Of a stretch of DNA of 6,768 bases, positions 1 through 5,469 are shown piece by piece. Origin of the DNA: Betaproteobacteria bacterium. GTDB lineage: Bacteria; Pseudomonadota; Gammaproteobacteria; Burkholderiales; Burkholderiaceae_C. The stretch covers positions 1-6,768 of the forward strand of contig RFNL01000083.1 of the NCBI GenBank assembly GCA_009927195.1, read 5' to 3'. The translations under genes and the position numbers were made by a program. Positions within the stretch are counted from its first letter, which is position 1. Each line of letters opens with the position of its first letter. Below the pieces are notes generated by a model, which saw only the letters and a program-made list of their open reading frames with translations, did not search any database and was not told the DNA's origin.

Positions 1-78
1 GAATTTGCGGCTGTAGGCAAAACCCAGCCAGGCAATCAAAAAAATGGGCAGTGTGATTTCAATGATTTTTTGAAACAT
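1..78 (-). CDS. Partial N-terminus of an AEC-like membrane transporter (runs off left edge)
   Basis: The minus strand from 78 to 1 is open and encodes 26 residues beginning MFQKIIEITLPIFLIAWLGF and ending AYSRKF. A short polar start, then a hydrophobic helix containing a TLPIF motif, then a glycine-aromatic pair and a basic end is how proteins of the AEC (auxin efflux carrier) family usually begin. Those proteins are inner-membrane permeases of about 300 residues with roughly ten helices that export or import small organic acids. Only the first helix is visible, so substrate and exact family cannot be fixed. No clear Shine-Dalgarno sequence precedes the ATG; the upstream bases are C-rich. The gene is divergent from modA across a 72-base gap. 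It could instead be another membrane protein with a similar first helix. Confidence 0.55.
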   Translation of the reverse strand, partial: MFQKIIEITLPIFLIAWLGFAYSRKF

Positions 79-108
79 GGTGGGGGCTTGTATGGTGCAA
101 CTTCAGAC

Positions 109-138
109 TGTATCCCCTTCAGGACTGCGCTGGATACA
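109..138. promoter_or_regulatory. Inverted repeat TGTATCC-N16-GGATACA in the divergent gap before modA
   Basis: Perfect 7-bp arms at 109-115 and 132-138 are separated by 16 bases, so arm centres lie about two helical turns apart. The repeat lies between the start codons of the leftward transporter and rightward modA, where a dimeric regulator could control either gene. Molybdate operons are often repressed by ModE, whose known Escherichia coli operator is rich in TATA-type half-sites. These arms do not match that closely, so no specific regulator is assigned. A weak -10-like TACACT sits at 135-140, overlapping the right arm, but no convincing -35 box accompanies it. Function is inference from position and symmetry alone. 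Confidence 0.3.
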
Positions 139-150
139 CTAAGTCCCACA

Positions 151-930
151 ATGAAATCCTTCGCCTCCAAACTGCTCATAAGCCCAGCCATCGTGGCGTG
201 GCTGGCCTTGGGTTGTGGCTGGGCCAGCGCCGCTGAGGTGTTGGTCGCCGTGGCCGCCAATTTCATGCAACCCATGCAGCAAATTGCCCAGGCTTTTGCC
301 AAAAGCAGCGGGCACCAGATACAGGTGTCGATAGGTGCCAGCGGCCAGTTGTCGGCCCAAATTCAAAATGGCGCGCCATTTCATGTGTTGTTATCGGCCG
401 ATGCGGCCATCCCCGCGCAGTTGGTGCAAGCGGGCTTGGGAGTGGCTGGCACCAATTTCACCTATGCCACTGGTCAGTTGGTGTTGTGGAGCCCCAAGCC
501 TGAGTTGATTGACCCGCAAGGTGAGGTGTTGCGACAAGGCCGCTTCCAGCGCATTGCGCGCGCCAACCCCAAATTGGCCCCTTATGGCGCGGCCGCCATG
601 CAAGTGGTGGAGCGCATGGGACTGACCAGCGATTTGCAACACAAATGGGTGCAAGGCGAAAACGTCAACCAAGCCCATCAATTTGTGGCTTCGGGCAATG
701 CGGACCTGGGTTTTTTGGCATTGTCACAAGTGGCGTCGGCAACGGGCAAAGCCACTGGTTCCATCTGGCTGGTTCCCAGCAGTTGGCACAGTCCGATTTT
801 GCAAAACGCGGTGCTGCTTCACAAAGGCAAAGACAATGCCGCCGCACTGGCCTTGATGGCTTTTTTGAAGTCGCCTGCTGCGCGTGACATCATCCGCAAC
901 GCGGGCTATGGGTTGGAGCCGCTCCCATGA
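151..930 (+). CDS. modA: Molybdate ABC transporter, periplasmic substrate-binding protein ModA
   Basis: ModA captures molybdate (and tungstate) in the periplasm and delivers it to the ModB permease. The 259-residue product, close to the family's usual 250-260, starts with a signal peptide: basic Lys2 and Lys7, a hydrophobic core at about 8-22, and a likely cut at ASA-AEV near residue 27. The mature part opens with VLVAVAANF, followed by SIGASGQLSAQIQNGAP (60-76), FTYATGQLVLWSPKP (103-117) and APYGAAAMQVV (143-153), and ends with SPAARDIIRNAGY. These stretches resemble the Azotobacter vinelandii ModA2 type (recalled, not searched). By that comparison the oxyanion contacts would be near Asn37, Ser64, Tyr145 and Val172. 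The reading frame is open further upstream, from an ATG at 70, but the extra residues lack any export signal, so 151 is preferred although its Shine-Dalgarno is weak. The stop overlaps the modB start (ATGA). Confidence 0.95.
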   Translation: MKSFASKLLISPAIVAWLALGCGWASAAEVLVAVAANFMQPMQQIAQAFAKSSGHQIQVSIGASGQLSAQIQNGAPFHVLLSADAAIPAQLVQAGLGVAGTNFTYATGQLVLWSPKPELIDPQGEVLRQGRFQRIARANPKLAPYGAAAMQVVERMGLTSDLQHKWVQGENVNQAHQFVASGNADLGFLALSQVASATGKATGSIWLVPSSWHSPILQNAVLLHKGKDNAAALALMAFLKSPAARDIIRNAGYGLEPLP

Positions 931-1627
931 TCCCATGGTTGAACGATGCGGCAGCGGCTTGGTCAGCGCTGGTCTTGACGCTTCAGTTGGCGAGCGTGAC
1001 CACGGTGTTGCTGCTTGTCTGGCCACGCCGCTGGCTTGGTGGTTGTCGCAAACCACATCGCGCTGGCGTGCGCCGATCTTGGCCTTTGTCACTTTGCCCT
1101 TGGTGCTGCCACCTACGGTGCTGGGTTTTTACCTGTTGGTGGCGATGGGACCGCAGGGCTGGTTGGGGCAGTGGACACAGGCCATGGGTTGGGGCTTGTT
1201 GTCGTTCACCTTCAAGGGCCTGGTATTGGGCTCCATGGTTTATTCCCTGCCTTTTGCGGTACAGCCCTTGCAACATGCGTTTGAGGTCATGGGTCGGCGA
1301 CCGATGGAGGTTGCGGCCACATTGGGCGCGCGGCCACTGGATGCCTTTTTCTCGGTGGCACTGCCCTTGGCCCGTTCGGGCTTGATCACCGCGGCGATTT
1401 TGACCTTTGCCCACACCGTTGGTGAGTTTGGCGTGATTTTGATGATCGGCGGCAATGTGCCGGGCCAAACGCGTGTGCTGTCCACCGAGATATATGGCTA
1501 TGTCGAGGCGATGGAATATGCCCAGGCCCATGCGCTGGCGGCCGGTATGTTGGTGTTTTCATTTGCCGTGCTGTACGGTTTGGCGGCGGTGAAACGGCGC
1601 TGGCCGGGTGTGGGTGCGGGTGCATGA
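927..1627 (+). pseudogene. modB: Molybdate ABC transporter permease ModB, split by an apparent single-base frameshift
   Basis: ModB forms the inner-membrane channel of the molybdate importer. The natural start is the ATG at 927: it overlaps the modA stop as ATGA and has GGAG at 915-918, eight bases upstream. This frame gives a typical amphipathic start and first helix (WSALVLTLQLASVTTVLLLV) up to about 1019, then becomes non-ModB sequence rich in Trp, Cys and Arg. From 1019-1022 the expected protein continues in the -1 frame with LATPLAWWLS, LPLVLPPTVLGFYLLVAMGP, the EAA loop (EVAATLGARPLDAFFSVALPLA) and THTVGEFG-like AHTVGEFGVILMIGG, to the stop at 1625-1627. One extra base near 1020 (for example CTTGTCTTGGCC for CTTGTCTGGCC) would restore a 233-residue ModB with about five helices, near the E. 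coli length. No heptamer slippery site is visible. An alternative start at 884 keeps the second frame open but replaces the first helix with hydrophilic sequence. A true mutation and a sequencing error cannot be told apart here. Confidence 0.88.
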
Positions 1628-2697
1628 ACCGCGTCCAACTGCAATTTCAGCGCAATCAGTTTGCTTTGCAGTTGGATGTGCAATGGCCCGAGCAAGGCAT
1701 CACCGTGATACTGGGCGCATCTGGTTCTGGCAAAACCAGCTTGTTGCGCTGCGTGGCAGGTTTGGAGCGGCCCCAGCGAGCGCGCATTGAAATCGGCGGC
1801 GTGCTGTGGCAAGACGATCAACAAGCATTGTTTGTGCCCACCTGGCAAAGGGCCCTGGGCTATGTGTTCCAAGAGTCCAGCCTGTTGCCCCATTTAACGG
1901 TACAGCAAAACCTCGCCTATGGCTTGCAGCGCGCCAGCGCCCGGCCTCAGGTGCACAGTTTGGCGCAGGCGATTGAGTTGTTGGGCATTGGTCATTTGTT
2001 GGCGCGCTCCCCAGGCGCTTTGTCGGGGGGCGAGCGCCAGCGCGTGGCCTTGGCCCGAGCCTTGGCCAGCCAACCGCGTTTGCTGTTGCTCGATGAGCCC
2101 ATGGCCTCCTTGGATGCGGCGCGTCGCCAAGAGATCTTGCCCTGGTTGGAAAAGATGCGCGACGAATTGCACCTGCCCATGCTGTATGTGACCCATGCAG
2201 CCGATGAGGCGGCCCGCTTGGGCGCGCACATGTGGGTGCTCGAACAGGGGCAGGTCAAGGCGCAAGGTGCCGTCACCGAGGTGTTTGCCAACATCCATCC
2301 ACCGCTGGTGGCAGGCCAGGACTTGGGGGCCTTGTTGCATGGCCGCTTGGTGGAGCGACACAGCGATTGGCATTTGTGTCGCGTTGCTTTTGAAGGTGGC
2401 GAACTCTGGATGCGTGACAGCGGCTTGGCCCTGGGTCAGGCGGTGCGCATGCGCTTGTTGGCCAAGGATGTCAGCATCGCCACCGTGGCCCCGCAGCACA
2501 CCAGCATACAAAATTTGCTATCCGCCGTGATCGAGGCCGTGGCCAGCGATGAACATCCGTCGCAGGTTTTGGTTCGATTGCGGGTGGGACCCTCGGTGGT
2601 GTTGTCGCGCATCACCCAAAGGGCTTGGGCAACGCTGGGATTGCATGTCGGTCAGCCGGTTTACCTTCAAGTCAAATCGGTGGCCCTGGTGGCTTGA
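1624..2697 (+). CDS. modC: Molybdate ABC transporter ATP-binding protein ModC
   Basis: ModC hydrolyses ATP on the cytoplasmic side to drive molybdate import through ModB. The 357-residue protein has every ABC ATPase motif: Walker A GASGSGKT (31-38), Q-loop Gln83 in YVFQES, signature LSGGERQR (133-140), Walker B LLLLDEP (153-159), D-loop SLD (162-164) and H-loop His191 in YVTHA. The C-terminal part, from about 290 (SIQNLLSAVIEAV to VYLQVKSVAL), fits the TOBE/Mop-type domain that separates ModC from most importers' ATPases and can bind oxyanion; its length equals the usual 350-360. Its ATG overlaps the modB stop as ATGA, so translation is probably coupled. That would make ModC supply depend on ribosomes reaching the end of the downstream modB frame. 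The last 26 bases overlap the 3' end of the convergent marR-type gene. Confidence 0.95.
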   Translation: MNRVQLQFQRNQFALQLDVQWPEQGITVILGASGSGKTSLLRCVAGLERPQRARIEIGGVLWQDDQQALFVPTWQRALGYVFQESSLLPHLTVQQNLAYGLQRASARPQVHSLAQAIELLGIGHLLARSPGALSGGERQRVALARALASQPRLLLLDEPMASLDAARRQEILPWLEKMRDELHLPMLYVTHAADEAARLGAHMWVLEQGQVKAQGAVTEVFANIHPPLVAGQDLGALLHGRLVERHSDWHLCRVAFEGGELWMRDSGLALGQAVRMRLLAKDVSIATVAPQHTSIQNLLSAVIEAVASDEHPSQVLVRLRVGPSVVLSRITQRAWATLGLHVGQPVYLQVKSVALVA

Positions 2698-3196
2698 AAT
2701 GGGTGCAAAGTGGGTCGCTCCATTGGCGTTCGTCGGCGGCCAGGTTTTCCAGTAATTTGAGCAACACCTCACGGGTGCTTTGCACCTGCGCGGCACTCAA
2801 GCCTTGGGTGCTGATTTGGTTGGTTTGTTCCGCCAAGGGCACCAGTTTTTTCTGCAAGGCCCGGCCCGCAGCGGTCAAATAGATGTACATGTTTTTTTTG
2901 TTCTCGGGCGACTGGCGGCGCTCGATGTAGCCCAGGGCCTCCATCGCCTTCATGGCCGCAAAGGTGGTGGGCTCCATCACACCGGCGCGCGCACTGAGTT
3001 CACGTTGGGTCAAGCCATCGGCGTGCCACAAGATGCGCAAAAACGCCCAATGCCCAAAAGGCACTTGGTGCTGTGCCAATCGGGCCTGCAGGGCCCGGGT
3101 GTAAGCGCGTGCGGTGTCGCGCACCAGGTGCGCCAAGCGGTCATTGGGCACCGCCTCTTGCCAGTGGCGCAACAGTTGTTGGGTGTCTTTTTTCAT
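2672..3196 (-). CDS. MarR-family transcriptional regulator of the phthalate module
   Basis: A 174-residue MarR-type winged-helix protein; these act as dimers, usually repressors released by aromatic ligands. The helix-turn-helix lies at about 61-90 (GLTQRELSARAGVMEPTTFA, then MKAMEALGYIER). The wing follows at 91-108, with basic and polar residues (RRQSPENKKN), then YLTAAGRAL. Helices at about 20-50 and 115-158 would form the dimer and ligand region. The ATG at 3194-3196 overlaps the stop of the upstream dehydrogenase as ATGA and has AGGTGG (minus strand, 3207-3212) ten bases before it. The frame is open further upstream but that part is shadow of the dehydrogenase. As last gene of the reductase-dehydrogenase operon it would be autoregulated, probably through the CTTAG-N4-CTAAG repeat at 5403-5416 (inference). 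The inducer is unknown; phthalate or a pathway intermediate is the obvious candidate. The family call is firm and the target is inferred. Confidence 0.9.
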   Translation of the reverse strand: MKKDTQQLLRHWQEAVPNDRLAHLVRDTARAYTRALQARLAQHQVPFGHWAFLRILWHADGLTQRELSARAGVMEPTTFAAMKAMEALGYIERRQSPENKKNMYIYLTAAGRALQKKLVPLAEQTNQISTQGLSAAQVQSTREVLLKLLENLAADERQWSDPLCTHFKPPGPPI

Positions 3197-4380
3197 GCCA
3201 CTGGTGCCACCTGGTGGGGCGGTCTGATGCTTTGTCCCGTTTGGGCCGAGGCCAATATGCCCAAGCTCACTGCGGTGCTGGCGCGCGACCAATGGCCGTT
3301 GTGCAAGGTGGCTTGACCCGACTGGGCCGCCCACATTTCATCGATGACTTCTTGCCTCGGTACCTGGGTCAGCGGCACGGCTTCAAAGCTTTGGCTGGTG
3401 TCTGCATCGATGGCCACACCCTGGGGTGTCAAACGCAGATCGGCGTGTTCACAGCCAACGATCACCGGCCCGAAGTGCGGATGGGCGCTGGGGGCGTTAT
3501 CGCTGCCTGGTGGGCTCCACAATGCGCCGCCGTAGTTGCGCTCGGCTTTGAGGTGGGCTTCTTGGGCGGCATCGGCCATGCTCTGCAGTCGCAGGCGAGC
3601 TGCACCATGGACGCCGCTGGGTTTGGCAAAGCCCATTTCATTGATGCCATCCATCCAGGCATCGCTGTCAAAGTGGCCGTAGCCGCTGTAAGTCATGCTG
3701 GCAAAGGCCCCGCCCTCAAAGGCCAGCAAAGCGCTGTAAGCGCCTTCGGTGGGTCTTGCGCTGTCCCAATTGCCGCTGTGGGCCGTGACGCTGCGCACCA
3801 GGCCACCGCCGAGCAAGCGCACCATGTCCACCTGGTGCGCTGCTTGGCTGTGGATGACCCCACCACCAGCGTGGGTGAGCAACTCTTCTGGGCGGCGTGG
3901 GCGGTACAAAAAATCGGTGTATTGCAAGGCATGGATCATGCGTACCCGCCCATAGCGTCCGCTGGCAATGAGTTGGCGTGCGCGCAGCACCGGCGCATTG
4001 AAGCTGTGGCTGGGGCCGACGATCAAGGCCGTCCGGGCTTGTTCACAGGCTTGCACCATGCGATCGCATTCTTCCAAGCTGATGGCCATGGGTTTTTCCA
4101 CCAGCACATGCTTGCCGTGTTGGGCCGCCAGCACCACATGCTCGGCATGGAATTGGTGCGGCGTGGCCACATACACCCAATCTACATCGGGCCGCTGACA
4201 AAGCACTTGGACCGATGCCACGCTGGGGGCATGAAAGTCGCGTTCAAATTGCGCGCAGGCCTGGACCATGGGGTCGCAGGCAGCGACCAATTGCACCCGA
4301 GGGTCTTGCACAAAGGTGGGCATCATCAAGGTGAATGCGCGGCCCAAACCGGCCACGCCCACGCGCAAGATGCGGTTCAC
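3193..4380 (-). CDS. ophB: Gfo/Idh/MocA-family dehydrogenase, probable 4,5-dihydro-4,5-dihydroxyphthalate dehydrogenase
   Basis: The probable role is NAD-dependent rearomatisation of phthalate 4,5-cis-dihydrodiol to 4,5-dihydroxyphthalate in the cytoplasm. Counting from the GTG start gives 395 residues. The N-terminal Rossmann fold has GVAGLGRAF (8-16) and an acidic end of the second strand (AACDP, 33-37). HVLVEKP (91-97) holds the family's EKP motif, with the lysine expected at the active site. GGGVIHSQAAHQVD (172-185) supplies the conserved His182 and Asp185. Pht4 of Pseudomonas putida and OphB of Burkholderia are the unusual diol dehydrogenases of this sugar-oxidoreductase family, and the reductase and oxygenase next door support the same job. 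I chose GTG at 4378-4380: it overlaps the reductase stop as GTGA and has GGAG eight bases upstream. An ATG at 4425 would lie deep inside the reductase gene. Another substrate is possible for this broad family. Confidence 0.85.
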   Translation of the reverse strand: MNRILRVGVAGLGRAFTLMMPTFVQDPRVQLVAACDPMVQACAQFERDFHAPSVASVQVLCQRPDVDWVYVATPHQFHAEHVVLAAQHGKHVLVEKPMAISLEECDRMVQACEQARTALIVGPSHSFNAPVLRARQLIASGRYGRVRMIHALQYTDFLYRPRRPEELLTHAGGGVIHSQAAHQVDMVRLLGGGLVRSVTAHSGNWDSARPTEGAYSALLAFEGGAFASMTYSGYGHFDSDAWMDGINEMGFAKPSGVHGAARLRLQSMADAAQEAHLKAERNYGGALWSPPGSDNAPSAHPHFGPVIVGCEHADLRLTPQGVAIDADTSQSFEAVPLTQVPRQEVIDEMWAAQSGQATLHNGHWSRASTAVSLGILASAQTGQSIRPPHQVAPVA

Positions 4381-5351
4381 AGCGCCAACTCCAATGGGCC
4401 ACCGCTGTGCGAGCGCGACACGCACACCATGATGTGGGCCGCACGCTCTTCGGGCAGTAAGACCATGTCACGGTGTTCCACCTCGCCGCTGAGCAACCCC
4501 ACTTTGCACGACCCGCAGGTGCCGCTTTCGCACGAGCTGGGCACCGCCACACCCGCGCTGCGCAAGCATTCCAAGATGCTGCGCTCGGGCGGTACGGTCA
4601 AGCGCAAACCGCTCAATGGCAACACCACATCAAAGCTCTGGTTGTCGGCCCAGCCATGATTGGTTGCGCCAAAGCTTTCGAAATGAATTTGGTGCGCAGG
4701 CCAATGCCCACTCATGTCGTGCACGCTGTCCATCAAACCATGGGGCCCGCAGCAATACACATGGGCTGCGCTGGGTGTCTCCAGCACCGGCCACAGGTCC
4801 AGCGACTGGCTGGGGTCGCCGCCATCGTGGTGAATCTGCACACGGTCGTGCCAAGGTGCTTGTTGTAATTCGGACAGAAAAGCCGTGGCTTCAGCGTCTC
4901 GGCTGCACACGTACATTTGAAATGAGGTGTTGGGCATCAGGGCCAAGGTTTGCGCCATGGCATAAATTGGCGTGATGCCAATGCCGCCCGCGATCAAGAT
5001 GTGTTGCTGGGCTTGTGCCTCCAGGGGAAACAGGTTGTCCCCACCGCTGATGGCCAAGTTGTCGCCTTCGTGCACGCCATCGATCAAACTGACGGAGCCA
5101 CCCCGCCCTTGGGCATCGCGCTTGACGGCGATGGCCCAGTGGTCGCGCGCTTGCACCGGGCCGCACAGCGAGTAACTTCGCGTGTGCCCACCCGGGGTGA
5201 CCAAGCGGATGTGCGCACCGGCTGTCCAGACGGGCAGTTCGGCCCCCGATGGATCGATCAATTCAAAGCGCACGATGTCGCGCGCGATGCGCTGTTTGCG
5301 CCGCACCTGCAAAGTGTTGAGTGCGGCTGTTGCCAAAGAAAAAGATGACAT
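4377..5351 (-). CDS. ophA1: Phthalate dioxygenase reductase (FMN, NADH, C-terminal 2Fe-2S)
   Basis: This enzyme passes electrons from NADH through FMN and a plant-type 2Fe-2S centre to the Rieske oxygenase. The 324-residue protein has the order typical of phthalate dioxygenase reductase (Pht2/OphA1). An FMN-binding barrel comes first, with RSYS (58-61) and AVKRDAQGRGGS (75-86). The NAD domain follows, with GGIGITP (122-128) and CCGP (200-203). The C-terminal ferredoxin domain has cysteines 274, 279 and 282 (CESGTCGSC) and 310. HIHF/ESFGAT-type linker sequence (IHFESFGAT, 222-230) and HRDMVL (293-298) also match the recalled Burkholderia enzyme. The start at 5349-5351 lacks a clear Shine-Dalgarno. 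An ATG at 5399 would add 16 residues but overlaps the likely -10 box, so it would not be transcribed. It is the first gene of the leftward operon and its stop overlaps the dehydrogenase GTG. Confidence 0.92.
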   Translation of the reverse strand: MSSFSLATAALNTLQVRRKQRIARDIVRFELIDPSGAELPVWTAGAHIRLVTPGGHTRSYSLCGPVQARDHWAIAVKRDAQGRGGSVSLIDGVHEGDNLAISGGDNLFPLEAQAQQHILIAGGIGITPIYAMAQTLALMPNTSFQMYVCSRDAEATAFLSELQQAPWHDRVQIHHDGGDPSQSLDLWPVLETPSAAHVYCCGPHGLMDSVHDMSGHWPAHQIHFESFGATNHGWADNQSFDVVLPLSGLRLTVPPERSILECLRSAGVAVPSSCESGTCGSCKVGLLSGEVEHRDMVLLPEERAAHIMVCVSRSHSGGPLELAL

Positions 5352-5396
5352 GGTTAGTACCAAAGCCCACAGGCTGGAGAAGGTGTAAACTGTGAT

Positions 5397-5402
5397 CATA
5401 AT
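5397..5402 (+). promoter_or_regulatory. Candidate -10 box of the rightward oxygenase promoter
   Basis: CATAAT is one base from the sigma-70 -10 consensus and lies on the opposite strand over almost the same bases as the leftward TATGAT. The -35 position holds only CTGGAG (5374-5379, 17-base spacer), a poor match, so the promoter may be weak or need help. The start of transcription would be near 5409, within the inverted repeat, leaving about 60 bases of leader before the oxygenase ATG. Confidence 0.3.
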
Positions 5403-5416
5403 CTTAGATCGCTAAG
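5403..5416. promoter_or_regulatory. Inverted repeat CTTAG-ATCG-CTAAG, candidate MarR operator
   Basis: Perfect 5-bp arms (5403-5407 and 5412-5416) flank a 4-base centre, in an A+T-rich island of the 118-base gap between the divergent reductase and oxygenase genes. MarR-family dimers typically bind short A+T-rich palindromes of this size over or next to promoters. The repeat adjoins the rightward -10 box and lies in the spacer of the leftward promoter, so one dimer could silence both transcripts. The MarR gene in the leftward operon is the natural binder. Binding is inference. Confidence 0.5.
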
Positions 5417-5453
5417 TATTTAACCATCGACCTGTACGGCCTGCCATAACCTC

Positions 5454-5458
5454 AGGAG
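5454..5458 (+). promoter_or_regulatory. Ribosome binding site AGGAG for the oxygenase gene
   Basis: AGGAG lies 11 bases before the ATG at 5470 and fixes that codon as the start over the later in-frame ATGs at 5491 and 5524. It is the strongest Shine-Dalgarno in the right-hand block. Confidence 0.75.
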
Positions 5459-5469
5459 AAACAAAGCGC

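Larger units (their letters stand above)
5395..5423 (-). promoter_or_regulatory. Candidate leftward promoter of the reductase-dehydrogenase-marR operon
   Basis: On the minus strand, TATGAT (5395-5400) is one base from the sigma-70 -10 consensus. TTAAAT (5418-5423), 17 bases upstream, is a weak -35. Transcription would begin near 5388, giving a leader of about 37 bases before the reductase ATG. The CTTAG-N4-CTAAG repeat falls inside the spacer, where a bound repressor would block RNA polymerase. The call rests on consensus matching only. Confidence 0.35.

Noticed and set aside
1005..1025. Programmed -1 ribosomal frameshifting in modB
   Set aside because: No X-XXY-YYZ heptamer or A/T-rich slippery run is present at the switch, and no obvious stimulatory hairpin follows. 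A one-base deletion explains it more simply.
884..1627. A modB start at 884, giving a 247-residue protein in a single frame
   Set aside because: The first 45 or so residues would be hydrophilic and unlike ModB. The start lies 47 bases inside modA, and the real first helix with a good GGAG site is in the frame from 927.
3198..3217. Overlapping short palindromes (GGTGCCACC, CCACCTGGTGG) around the MarR gene's ribosome binding site
   Set aside because: The arms leave almost no loop, so a stable hairpin is doubtful. The sequence also encodes the conserved reading frame of the dehydrogenase C-terminus.
3073..4659. A 528-codon rightward open frame opposite the dehydrogenase and MarR genes
   Set aside because: It is the antisense shadow of genes with clear family motifs. 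Its translation shows no domain pattern, it has no suitable start signal, and long antisense frames are common in G+C-rich DNA.
5391..5412. CRP-like site suggested by TGTGA at 5391-5395
   Set aside because: Only the left half matches; the right half required at the standard 6-base spacing is TCTTA rather than TCACA.
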